Shown here: positions 35,752 to 48,900 of the stretch, piece by piece
Position numbering within the stretch: position 1 is the stretch's first letter
Layout: the number at the start of each line of letters is the position of its first letter
Origin: Moringa oleifera
Lineage: Eukaryota > Streptophyta > Magnoliopsida > Brassicales > Moringaceae
Direction of reading: 5' to 3'
Assembly (NCBI GenBank): GCA_021397835.1
Contig: JAJFZO010000272.1
Location: 248,001 to 312,000, forward strand
Length of the DNA stretch: 64,000 bases
Notes under the pieces: model-generated
Database searches by the model: none
Told to the model about the DNA's origin: nothing
Seen by the model: only the letters and a program-made list of their open reading frames with translations
Translations under genes and position numbers: made by a program

Positions 35752-38700
35752 GTCGTTGGACTCTCCCAACACCAGCGATGATCATGGGGTGATCGTTGGG
35801 TTTCCCTAGTGCTGGTACTAGCGTTTACAAACATCGACAACTACCTCACAAAGATGACAAGGTTGTCCATAGAGTCCATTAGTGTCAGCGCTAGTGTCTC
35901 CCAACACCCATGACTACCTAGCAGTAGTAGCAAGGCAGTCATTGGGCCCCCTGAAAGTTGGCACGAGGGTCTACTAGCACCAGCAACTTCTTCATAATAG
36001 TCATTGGGCTTTCCAAATGCCAACCACTAACACTAGGGAATCGTTAAGCTTCTCTAGTGCTTGCCCTCGCATCAACCTACGTCGACAACAACCGTTAGGC
36101 CATCGACGGGGAACCCAGGGTAGATCTCTACCGACACCAGCAACTATCGTTGGGTCAATGCATAACTCCCTCAGTGCTGGCGCTAGCCTCTACTAGTGTT
36201 GATGACTACCTCGACATCAATTGTTGGGCTCTTTTAACACGAGCGACCATTATGCAATCATTGCTAGTGCCCCCCGATGCTGGCATTGGGGTCTATCGAC
36301 GTAAGCAATTACCTGCAAAAATAGCTAACCAGTCTCTTGGTTCACCTCGTGCTAATATCAGTGTCTGCCGCCACCAATAATTACCCTGTAGTAGTAGTAG
36401 AGTACTCGTTGGTTCCCTCAAAGTTGAAGCAAGCATTTGCCAGCACCAAAAACTTTCCCGCAGTAGTTGTAGGGCTTTCCCAATACCAGCAACAATCATG
36501 CAATCATCATTAGGCTCCCTCGATGCTAGCACTAGTGTTTATCAACACTAGCTACTACCCACAGCAATAGCGGGGAAGCCTTTTTGTTCACCTAGTGCTG
36601 GCATCGGCATGTCCAAACACCAATGAAAACCACGCATCAGTAGCCGGGCATTTGTTGGGTTCCTTAAATACATGCGTGAGCATTTGTCTGCCCCAACGAC
36701 TTCCCAAAGACTGTCGTTAAGCTCTTCTAATGCCAACAATGACCACCATTGGGCAATCATTAGGGCAACCCAATGTATATATTTAGCAGTTTTAGTAACT
36801 GTTGGTAGGTCTTCGCTGAGTTTCGTTTATGCTAGCACTGGTATCTACCAGCATCAATGACTACCCAACCGTAGTCATTGGGCACTACTAATGCGAGCAA
36901 CTCTCAATGAGCTGTCACTAGGTTTCCCTAGTGCTAACATTAGTGTCTAAAGATGCTAATAACCACCTTGCAATAATAGTTAAGCAGTCCTTGGGTTACT
37001 CTTATGCTGGTGTCATCATTAGCCAGCATTGATAACTACCTTGCAACAATAATTAGGTAGTTGCTAGGTTGTTCCAAAGCCTACGCGAGTGTCTGCTAGC
37101 ACCAGTGGTGTTCCTGCATAAGTCTTTGGGCTTTACTAGTGCCTATTACTACTGCTACATCATTGTTTGACTCCTTCTATGGTTGCCTTTCGGTTTATTC
37201 GTGCTAGCAACTACCACTAGGCTAACGCTAAGAAAACACAACGGTGATGTCTGCTAAGGTCTGCGACTGTTGCTAAGTCATTGACGAGTTGCATTAGTAC
37301 TGACACTGCGATCTACTCGCGTCTCCGATTACCCAAAAACAATTGTTGGTCTGTCCTAAATCCAGTGACTATCAAAGGCTCCACGCTAGGCTCCCCCTAG
37401 TGTCGAGCATAGGATTTCCTAATGCCATCTGTTACCAATACCTATAACTACCTTGCAACAAAAGTTGGACAGTCATTCTGCTATTTTAGTGCTTGCCCTT
37501 AAGTCCACCTGTGCTAGCGAATACCTAGCTATAGTCATTGGGCTCTCCATACATCAACGATGGTCATAGGGTAATCGTTGGGCTTTCGTGGTGCTAGTAC
37601 TAGCATTTACATACACTAGCAATTGCTTTGCAAAAAAGACACGGATATCCCTAGGTTCCTCAAATGTCGACGCCAGTGTCTACCAACACTAGTAACTACC
37701 CTGCAGTAGTAGTAAAGCAGCCGTTGGGTACCCTCAAAGTTGGTATAACCAACTACAACTACTCAGGCATTGTTAAGCTCCTCTAGTGCTTGCCCTCTTG
37801 TCTACCAACTCTAGCCACAACCGTGAGGCCATCGTTAGGGGAACCCTATGGAAATCTATACCGACACCAGCAGTTATCTTTCGGTCAGTGTATAGCTCCC
37901 CAAATGTTGGTGCTTGCCTTGATAAGTGTCATTGGCTAACCGAGACATCAATCGTTAGGCTCGTCCAACACTAGCAACTATCATATAATCATTGCTATTG
38001 TCCCCCACTTTTTGCACGGGTGTCTATCGACTCGAGAAATTGGCTGCAAAAATAGTTGGGAAGTATCATGGTTTGCCTCGTGCTGACATCAGTGTCTTCC
38101 AACACCAAAAACTGCAATGCAGTAGTAGTTGAGTAGTCATTGGTTCCCCCAAAGCTGGAGCGAGCATCTGTCAGCACCAACAACTTTCGTGCAGTACTTG
38201 TTGGCTTTCCCAGTACTAGCAATAGTCATGTGATCATCGTTAGTCTCCCCCGATGCTAGCAGTGGCATCCATCAACACCATTAATTGATTGCAACAATAG
38301 CACGAAAGCCTTTTGGTTTAACTAGTGCTGGCATCGACATGTCACAACACCAATAACAACCTTATAGTATTAGCTAGGCAATCGTTGGGTTCCCTAATTA
38401 CAAGCACAAGCACCTACCTATCACAATGAATTTTCAATAGCCGTCATAAGGCTCTCTTAATGCCAACAGTGACTGCTGTTGGGTTATCGTTGAGGCAACA
38501 CAGTGTAGATATTTAAAAGCTTTAGTGACCACCATTGGGTGTTCGCTAAGATTCATTTGTGCTAGCACTGGCATCTACCAGCATCAACAACTGCCCAACA
38601 GCAATCATGAGGCTCTACCAATGCGAGCAACAATCATTGAGTCATCGCTAAGTTTCCCCGATGCTAGTACTAGCATCTGTAGTGGTTGGGCAGTCCTTGG

Positions 38701-41700
38701 GTTCCTCTTATGCTAGTGTCACCATGTGCTAGCACTAATAACGACCCTGCAACAATAACTTGGCTGTCGTTGGGTTCAATCAAAGCTGTCGCGAGTGTCT
38801 GCCATCACCAACGATGTCCTTGCATAAGTTTTTAACCTCTCATAGTACCCATTACTACTGTTACATCATCGTTGGGCTCCTTTTGTTATTGCCCTCATGT
38901 CTACCTGTGCCAACAATGACTACTAGGCTAACTCTAGGAAAACACAACGTTGATGTCTGTTGAGGTCTGCAACTGTCGTTATGTCATTGAAGAGTTGCAT
39001 TGGCACTAACGCTGTGATTTACTCGCGTTTATGTTTGCCCGACAATAATGGTTGGGCTATCCAAAATCTAGTGAATATCAAAGGTTCCTGGCTGGGCTCC
39101 CTCGGTATCGATATTAGCGTTTCCCAATGTTGTCTTCTACTAATACCTATAACTACCTCGCAACAAAAGTTAGATAGTTATTCTGCTGTTTTAGTGCTTG
39201 CCCTCGCTTTTACGAGCACCAGTGAATGACTAGCTATAATTGTTGGGCTCTCCATACACCAGCGATGGTCATGGGGTGATCGTTGGGCTTCCGTGGTGCT
39301 AGTACTAGCGTTACAAACATTGGCAACTACTTCGTAAAAAAGACACGACTGTCCCTAGGTTACCTTAGTGTCAACGTCGGTGTCTGTCAACACCACTAAC
39401 TACCCTGCAGTAGTAGCAACGCAGCCGTTGGGTCCCCTTAAAGTTGGCATGAGGGTCTACTAGCCCCAACGACTTGTTCACAATAGTCATTAGGCTCTCC
39501 CAATTTCAACCACAACTACTAGGGCATCGTTAAACTCCTCTAGTGCTCGCCCTCGCGTCTGCCTACTCCAGGCACAACCATTAGGCCATCGTTTAGGGAA
39601 CTCTATGCAAATATATACTGACATCAACAGCTATCGTGGGATCATTGTATAGCTCCCCCAATGTTAGTGCTTGCCTTGACCAATGCCGAGGACTACCCTG
39701 ACATTAATCGTTGGGCTCTTCCAACACTAGCAACTATCATACAGCCATCGCTATTGTCCCTTGGTGCTTGCACTAACATCTATTGACTTGAGAAACTACC
39801 TGTAGAAATAGCTGAGAGGTATCTTGGTTTGCCTCGTGCTGACATCAGTGTCTCCCAACACTAAAAACTACCACGCAATAGTAGTTGAGTAGTCGTTGGT
39901 TCCCCCAAAGTTGGAGCGAGCATTTACAAGCACCAACAACTTTGGTGCGGTAGTTGTTGGGCTTTTTCATTACCAGAAATAGTTATCCGATCATCGTTAG
40001 TCTCCCCCGATGCTAGCAGTGGCATCTATCGACACCATTAACTACCCACAAGAATAGCAGGGAAGCCTTTTTGTTCAACTAGTGTTGGTGTTGGCATGTC
40101 TCAACACGAATAACTACCCTACAATAGTAGTTAGGCAATCATTGGGTTCCCTAAATACAAGTGCGAGCATCTCCCTGCCCTAACAACTTTCCAATTATTA
40201 TCAAAGGCTCCTCATTGGGCTCCCTCGGTGCCGACACTAGCGTTTCCCAATGCCGTCTCCTACCAATACCTATAACTACCTTGCAACAAAAGTTGGACAG
40301 TCATTCTGATGTTTTAGTGCTTGCCCTCGCATCTACCTATGCTAGTGACTACATAGCTATAGTCATTGGGCTCTCCCAACACCAGCAATGATTGTGGGGT
40401 GATCATTGGATTTTCGTGGTGCCAGTACTAGTATTTATACACACCGATAATTGCCTCATAGAAATGACAGGGTTTTGCCTAGCTTCCTTTAGTGTCGTCG
40501 ATGGTGTCTGCCAAGATCAGCAACTATCCTACTACTACTACTAGGGCGTCATCAAGCTCCATTAGTGCTTGCCCTTGCGTCTACCTACTTTAGCGACAAC
40601 CGTTAGGCCATTGATTTGGGAACCCAACACAGATCTCTACCGACACCTGCAGCTATTGCTAGGTCATTGCATAGCTCCCCCGTGCTAGTGTTGGCCTTTA
40701 CCAATGCTGACAACTACCCCAAGATCAATCATTGGGCTCTTTTAACACCAGGAAGGGTCATGTAGCCATCGCTAGTGTCCCCAAGTGCTGGGACTGGCAT
40801 CTATCAACATGAGTAACTGCCTGCAAAAATAGCTAGGAAGTTTCTTGGTTCGCCTTGTGCTAACATTTGTGTTTGCCAACACCAACAACTTCCCCGCAGC
40901 AGTAGCTAAGTAGTTGTTTGTTCCCCTAAAGCAGGAGCAAGCATTTCCCAGCACCAATAGCTCTCCTGTAGTAATTGTTAGGCTTTCCTAATACGAACAA
41001 CAGCCATGCGTTCATCATTAGTCCCTCTAAATGCTTGTATTAGCGTCTATCAACATCAGCAACAGCCTAGAGCAATAGTAAGCAAGTCTTTTGGTTCACT
41101 TAGTGCTAGCATCGGCGTGTGCCAACACCAATATCGACCCCACAATAGTAGTTGGGCAATCGTTGGGTTTTCAAAAAATAAATGCGAGCATCTGCCTGCC
41201 CTAATGACTTCCCAACAGCCATCGTAAGGCCATTAGGCAATCATTAGGGCAACCCAACATAGATATTTGGTAGCTTTAGTGTCAATCGTTGGGTTTTTGC
41301 TAAGTTTCATTTGTACTAGCACTGGCATCTACCAACCATTAACGACTGCCCAACAGTGCTCATTGGGCTCTACCAATGCGAGCGACTATTATTAGATCAT
41401 CGCTAAGTTGCCCTAGTGCTAGTACCAGCATTTATCAATGCTAATAACTACCCGCAATAATGGTTGAGCAGTCCTTGGTTCTTCTTACGCTGGTGTCATC
41501 ATCTGCCAATACTAATAACTGCCCCGTAACAATAACTTGGCAGTTATTGGGTTCCTACAAAGTTGGCGTGAGTGTTTACTAGCATGAGTAACATCCCTGC
41601 ATAAGTCTTTGGGTTTTCCTAGTTCCCACTACTATTGCTACGTCGTCGTTCGACTCCTTTAGTGGTTGCCTTCATGTCTACTTGTCCCCGCAACTATCAC

Positions 41701-42329
41701 TAGGCCAATGCTAGGAAAACCCAACGCTAAAGTTTGCTAAGGCCCATGACTATCGCTAACTCATTACAGAGTTGCATTGGTATTGACGTTGTGATTTACT
41801 GGCATCTACGATTACTCGACAACGGTTGTTGGGCTGCTCTAAATCTAGTCATTATTGAAGGGCCATCACTGGGCTCCCCTAATGCTAGCACTAGTGTTTC
41901 CCAATGCCGTCTTTTATCAACACCGATAACTACTCATAATAAAAACTAGATAGTCATTTGGCTGCTTTAGCACTTGACCTCACGTCTAGCTACGCTAATG
42001 GCTGCCTCGCTATAGTCGTTGGGCTCTCTCAACACCAGCATCGGTCAAGGGGTCATCATTGGGCTTTGTTGGTGCTAGTACAAGCATTTACAGACAATGA
42101 CAACTGCCTTGCAAAAATGACAGGGCTGTCCCTAGGCTCCTCTGGTGTCAGCGCTCATGTCTGCGAACATCAATAACTACCCTGTAGTAGTAGCAAGGGA
42201 GTCATTGGGTCCCCTCAAAGTTGACACAAGGGACTACTAAGGGAACCAGTAAATGCCAACCAGTACTGCTAAGGCATCATTAAGCTCTTTTAGTGCTTGC
42301 CCTAACATCTACCTACTTCAATGATAACC

Positions 42330-42975
42330 GTTAGGCCACCAATAGGGGAACCCAGTGCAGATCTCTACCGACACCTTCCGCTGTCACGCGATCATTGCAT
42401 TGCTCCCCCAGTGCCGACGGTGGACTCTACCAGTGCTGATGATTACCCCGACATTAGTCATTGGGCTCTTCCAATAGCCACAATTGTAATGTAGTCATTG
42501 CTAGTATCCCCTGGTGCTGGCATTAGCATCTATCCACATGAGCAACTACATGCAGAAATAGCAGAGAAGTCTTTTGGTTCGCCTTGTGTTGACATTGGTG
42601 TCTATCAACACCAACAAATTTCGTGTAATAATAGTTGAATAGTCGTTGACAACCAATAGGCCATCGTTGGGGAAACCCAGTGCAGATCTCTACCGACACT
42701 AGCAACTCTTGCTGGGTTGTTGAATAGCTCCCCGAGTACTCGCGCTGGCCTCTAGCAGTGCCGATGACTACCCCAACATTAGTCGTGGGGCTCTTCAAAC
42801 ATCAGCAACTGTCATGCAATCATGGTTAGTGGCCCCTGATGCTGGCACTAGCGTTTACTGACAAGAGCAACTACGTGAAAAAATAACTGAGAAGTCTCTT
42901 AGTTTGCCTTATGCTGACATCGGGTTCTGCCAACACCAACAACTGCCCCATAGTAATAGCTGAGTAGTTGTTGGT
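42330..42975. repeat. Partial tandem duplication of about 320 bp within a unit
   Basis: The block series from the AACCGTTAGGCCA phrase through the AGCATCTATC...CACATGAGCAAC phrase occurs at about 42330-42648 and again at about 42649-42975. The join is inside TAGTCGTTGACAACCAATAG near 42648. Regular units carry this series once. Confidence 0.8.
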
Positions 42976-45089
42976 TCCACCAAAGCTGAAGCGAGCACAT
43001 GCCAGCGCCAATAACTTTTTCATAGTAGTTGTTAGGCTTTCCTGATACCAATAAAAATCATGCGATCATTGTTAGTCTCCCTTAATGTTGGCACTAGTCT
43101 CTATCGACACCAATAACAGCTCACTGCAATAGTATGGATGTCTTTTGGTCAACCTAGCACTGGCGCCGACGTGTACCAACACCAATAACTAACCCACAAT
43201 AGTTGTTGGGCAATCGTTAGGTTCCCTGAAAACAAGTGTAAACATCTGCCTACCCCAACAACTTCCCAATAGCCATTGTTAGGCTCTTCTAACGCCAACA
43301 ATGACTGCCGTTGGGCAATCATTAGGGCAGTCCAGTGTAGATATTTGGCAGCTTTAGTGACTATCGTTGGGTCATCGTTGAGTTTCGTTTATGTTGGCAT
43401 TGGCATCTACCAACATCAACGACTGCCCAACAGCAGTCATTGGGCTATACCAATGTGAAGGACTATCATTGGGTCGACACTAAGTTGCTCCAGTGTCAGT
43501 ACTAGCATCTCTTGATGCTAACAACTACTCCACAATAATGGTTGGGTAGTCGTTGGGTTCCTCCAATGTTGGTGTCATCATCTGCTACCCTGCAACAATA
43601 ACTAGACAGTCGCTAGGTTCCTTCAAAGTAGACATGAGTTTTTGCTTGCACTAGCAATGTCCTTGCATAAGTTTTTGGGCTCTTCCAATGCCCACTACTA
43701 CTACTACATCATCGTTCGACTGCTTATGTGGCTGCCTCTATGTCTACCTGTGTGAGTAACAGCCACTAGGCTAACGCTAGGAAAAACTAATGCTGATGTC
43801 TGCTAAGGCTTGCAACTATCACCAAGTCATTGCGAAGTTGCTCTAGTATTGACGCTGCAGTCTACTAGCATCTACAATTATCAGACAATAGTCGTTGGAC
43901 TATCTTAAATCCATTGACTATTAAAGGGTTGTTATTGGGCTCCCTCGGTGCCGACGCTAGCGTTTCCTAATGTTGTGTTCTGCCAACACCTGTCACTATC
44001 CCATAACAAAAGCTAGACAGTCATTTAGCTTTTTTAGTGCTTGCCCTTGCATCTACTTATGCTAGTGACTACCTAACTATAGTTGTTGGGCTCTCCCAAC
44101 ACTAGCGACGGTCATGGGGTGATCGTTGGGCTTCCTTAGTGCTAGTTCTAACGTTTATAGATATCGACAACTACCTCACAAAAATGATAAGGCTGGCCGT
44201 AGGCTCCCTTAATGTCAGTGTTAGTGTCTGCCAACACTAGTAACTACCCTGCACCAGTAATAAGGGAGTCGTTGGGTCCCCTCAAAGTTGGCACAAGGGT
44301 CTTTTAACACTAGTGACTTCTTCACAATAGTCATTGGGCTCTCCCATTGCCAACCATTTCTACTAGGTGTCGTTAAGCTCATTTACTGCTTGCTCTCGCG
44401 ACTACCTATGCCAGCGACAACCATTAGGTCATCGTTGGGGAAACCCAGTGCAAATCTCTATCGAAACCAGCAGCTCCGGCTTCGTCATTGCATAGCTCCC
44501 TTAGTGCTCATGCTGGCCTTTACTAGTGTCGATGACTACCCTGACAATAGTCATTAGGCTCTTCGAACACTAGCAATAATCATGTAGTGATCGTTAGTGG
44601 CCCCTGGTGCTAGCACTAATGTCTATCGACATGAGCAACTGCATGCAAAAATAGCATAGAAGTCTCTTGGTTCACATTGTGCAGACATTGATGTCTGCCA
44701 ATACCAATAATTGCGTCGCACTAGTAGCTGAGTAGTCGTTGGTTCTGCGAAACCTCAAGCGAGCATTTGCGAGCACTAAAAACTTTCTTACTATAGTTGT
44801 TGGGCTTTCCTAATACCAACAACAATCATTTGGTTATCATTAGTTTTCCCTGGTGCTGGCACTAGCATCTATCGACAGCAACAACTGCCCATCGCAATAG
44901 CATGGAAGTCTTTTGGTTTACCTAATGCTGGCATTGACTAGTGCTAACACCAATAACTAACCAATAATAGTAGTTGGGCAATCGTTGGGCTCCCTGAAAA
45001 CAAGTGCGCACATCTGCCTACCCCAACAACTTCCCAACAGCGATCGTTAGGCTCTCTTAACTCGAACAATGACTGCCGTAGGGCAATCA

Positions 45090-45925
45090 TTGGGGTAATC
45101 CAGCGTAGATATTTGGTAGCTTTCGTGACTATTGTTGGGTCTTCGCTGAGTATCGTTTGTGCTAGCACTAGCATGTACCAACATCAACGATTGCCCAACA
45201 ACAGTCATTGAGCTCTACCAATGCGAGCGACTATCATTGGGTCGTCGCTAGGTTACCTTGGTGTTAGTACTAGTGTTTATTAATGCTAAAAACTATCCCA
45301 CAATAATGGTTAGGCAGTCCTTGGGTTCCTTTTACACTAGTGTCATCATCTCCCAACACTAATAACTACCCCATAACAATAACTTAGCAGTCGCCGAGTT
45401 CCTTCAAAGTTGGTGCGAGTGTTTGCCAGTATCAGCGATGTCCCAGCATAAGTTTTGGGCTGTCCGAGTGCTCACTACTACAGCTGTATCATCATTAAAC
45501 TCCTTCTGAGGTTGCCTTCATGTCTACCTCTGCCAACAACAACCCAACATAGATGTTTGGCAGCTTTAGTGGCTATCGTTGGTCTTCGTTGAGTTTTGTT
45601 TATGCTAACACTGGCATCTACCAGCATTAATGACTGCCCAATAGTAGTCATTGGGGTTCTACTAATGGTAATGACTATCATTGGGTCATCGCTAGGTTGC
45701 CCCAATGCTAGTACAAGCATCTGTCAATGCTAGTACAAGCATCTCTCGATGCTAACGACTACCGCACAATAATGGTTGGACAGTCTTTAGGTTCTTTTTA
45801 TGTTGGTACCATCATTTGTCGGCATTAATAGCTACCCCACAACAATAACTTAGCAGTCTTTGGGTTTCGTCAAAGCTAGCATGAGTGTCTGCCAGCATTG
45901 GCAATGTCCCAGCATAAGTTTCATG
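45090..45925. repeat. Partial duplication of about 450 bp within a unit
   Basis: The series starting at the GTAGATATTTGGTAGC phrase (about 45107) is followed near 45540 by a second start, CATAGATGTTTGGCAGC, and the same blocks are repeated to about 45925, where another small deletion follows. The join falls between equivalent blocks of two modules. Inside the second copy a further 24-bp duplication of TGCTAGTACAAGCATCT lies at about 45708-45755. Confidence 0.8.
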
Positions 45926-48900
45926 TCTACCTGCGCTAGCAATCGCCCAAAAGCTAACGTTAGGAAAACCCAATGCAGATGTCTGCTAAGGCCCACGACT
46001 GTCACCAGGTCTTTGCAGAGTTGCTCTAGTACTAACGTTGCCATCTATAAGCTTCTACAATTGCCCGATAATATTCATTGGGCTAAATCCCATGACTATC
46101 AAAGGGTCATCACTGGGCTCCCCCGATGCTGATGCTAGCGTTTTCTAGTGTTGTCTTCTGTCAACACCTATAATTACCCCATAACAAAAGCTGGGTAGTC
46201 ATTTAGCTTTTTCAGTGCTTGCACTCGCGTCTACCTATGCCAGTGACTGCCTAGCTGTAGTCATTAGGCTCTCCCAACACCAAGGACGGTCATGGGGTGA
46301 TCGTTAGGCTTTCGTGGTGTTAGTACTAGCATTTACAAACATCGACAACTACCTTGTAAAAATGACAAGCCTACCCCTAAGTTCCCTTAGTGTCAGCGCC
46401 TGTGTCTGCCAACATAAGTAACTGTCCAGCAGTAGTCATAATGGAGCCGTTAGGTCCCCTTAAAGTTGGCACGCAGGTTTACTATCACCAACGACTTCTT
46501 CAAAATAGTCATCAGTCTCTCCTAATGTTAACCACTGCTACTATGATCGTTAAGCTCCTTTACTACTTGCCCTCACGACTACCTAAGCCATCGATAATCA
46601 TTAGGCCATCGTTGGGGTAACCCAGCGCAGATATGTGCTGACACCAGCACCTCTCGTAGAGTCATTACATAATTCCCCTAGTGCTCGCACTGGCCTCTAC
46701 TAGTGCCGATGGCTATCCCGACATTAGTCGTTGGGCTCTTCCAACACTAGTAACTATCATGTAGTCGTTGCTCGTGTCCTTTAGTGTTGGCACAAGAATA
46801 TATCGACATGTGCAACTGCGTGGAAAGATAGCTGAGAAGTCTCTTAGTTCGTCTCATGCTGACATCGGTGTCTGCTAACACCAACAATTGGCCCGCAGTA
46901 GTAGTAAAATAGTCGTTGGTACCCCAAAGCTGAAGCGAGCGTCAACGACTACCTAACAGCAGTCACTAGGCTCTATAATGCGAGCGACTATCATTGGGTC
47001 ATCACTAGGTTGCCCCAACATTAGTACTAGTATCTATCGATACTAATAATTACCCCGTAATAACGGTTGGGGAGTCCTTGGGTTTCTCTAATGCTGGCGT
47101 CATCATTTGCCAGCACTAATAACTACCCTACAATAATAACTCGACAGTCGCTGGGTTTCTTCAAAGTTCGCCTGAGTGTCTGCCAGCACCAGCGATGTCC
47201 CAGCATAAGTTTTTAGGCTTTCTGACTGCCCACTACTATTGTTGCGTCGTTGTTCGACTCCTTTTAAGGTTGCCTTCATGTCTACCTGCTCCAACAACTA
47301 CCACAAAACTAACGCTAGAAAAACCTAATGCAGATGTTCGCTAAGGCCCGTGACTGTCACTAGGTCATTGCGAAATTGCTCTAGTACTAATGCTGTGATC
47401 TACTAGCATCTGCGATTGCTCGACAATAGTCGTTGGGTTGTCTTAAATCCACTGACTATCAAAGACTCATCGCTAGGCTCCCTCGGTGCCAATGCTAGTG
47501 TTTTCTGATGTCGTCTTTTGCCAACATCTATAACTACCACATAACAAAAGTTGAACAGTCACTAGGCTCTTTTAATGCTTGATCTCACATCTACCTATGC
47601 TTGTGACTGCCTAAGTATAGTCATTGGGCTCTCCTAACACCAACGACGGTCATGGGGTGATCGTTAGGCTTCTTTCATGCTAGTACTAGCGTTTATAGAC
47701 ATCGGTAACTGCCTCGCAAAAATGACAAAGCTGCCCTCAGGTCCCCTAGTGTCGGTGCTACTGTCTACATGCACCAATGACTACCCCGCAATAGTAGTAA
47801 AGGAGCCGTTGGGTCCCTTAAAATTGGCACGAGGATCTACTACACGAGTGATTTTTTTCCAACACTCATTAGGCTTTCTTAACACCAACCACTATTACTA
47901 GGGCATCGTTAAGCCTTTCTACTACTTGCCCTTATGACTACCTATGCTAGCGACAACCATTATGTCATCATTGGGGGAATCCAGTGTAAATCTCTATGGA
48001 TGCTAGTAGCTTTCGTAGGGTTATTGCATAGCCCCCCTAGTGCTCACACTGGCCTCTACCAATGCCGACGACTTCCCTGACATCAGTCGTTGGGCTCTTC
48101 TAACACCAGCAACTGTCATGCAGTCATCGCTAGTGTCCCCTGGTACTTGGCACTGGTGTCTATTGGCATGAGCAATTACGTGCAAAAGTAGCTGAGAAGT
48201 CTCTTGGTTCACCTCATGCTGACACTGGTGTCTGCCAACACCAAAAACTGCCCTGCAGTAGTAACTGAATAGTTATTGTTTCCAGCAAAGCTTAAGCGAG
48301 CATCTGCGACAACCAACAACTTGCCCGTAGTAGTTGTTGTGATTTTCCAATACCAGAAGCAATCATGCAGTCATCGTTAGTCTCCCCTGGTGCTGGCACT
48401 AGCGTCTATTGAAACCAACAACTGCCCACCGTAATAGTAAGGAAGTCTTTTGGTTCACCTAGTGCTGGCATAATAGTAATTAGGTAATCATTGGGTTCCC
48501 TAAAGGAAGCGTGAGCATCTACCCTAATGACTTCACCACAGCCATCATTAGGCTCTCCTAATGCCAATAATAACTTTCATTGGACAATCATTCAGGTAAC
48601 CCAGCGTAGATGTTTTGTAGCTTTAGTGACTATCGTTGGGTCTTCGCTGAGTTTCGTTTGTGCTAGCATTGGCATCAACCAGCATCAATGACTATCCAAC
48701 ACATGTCATTGGGCTCTGTCAATGCTATCAACTATCATTGTGTTATCGTTAGATTGCCTCGGTGCTAGTTCTAGTGTCTACTGATGCTAACAACTACTGT
48801 GCAATAATGGTTGGTGAGTCCTTCAGTTTCATTTATGCTAGTGTCATCATCTGCCAGCACTAAAAACTAGCCCGCAACAATAACTTGGTAGTCGCTGGGT

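Larger units (their letters stand above)
28535..37740. repeat. Tandem satellite array, block C (regular, with a three-unit higher-order repeat)
   Basis: The same 1.75-kb unit resumes after the transposon cluster. Landmarks lie near 28875, 30656, 32413, 34192, 35972 and (truncated) 37741, spaced 1781, 1757, 1779, 1780 and about 1769 bp, the most even stretch of the window. Rare variants recur at a distance of three units (about 5.34 kb): CAATAATTAC after CCGCCAC-like text at 31041 and 36375, the CTCTCCATACAT variant at 32202 and 37543, and a CCAAAGACTGTC variant near 31366 and 36701. No gene is supported. Confidence 0.93.
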
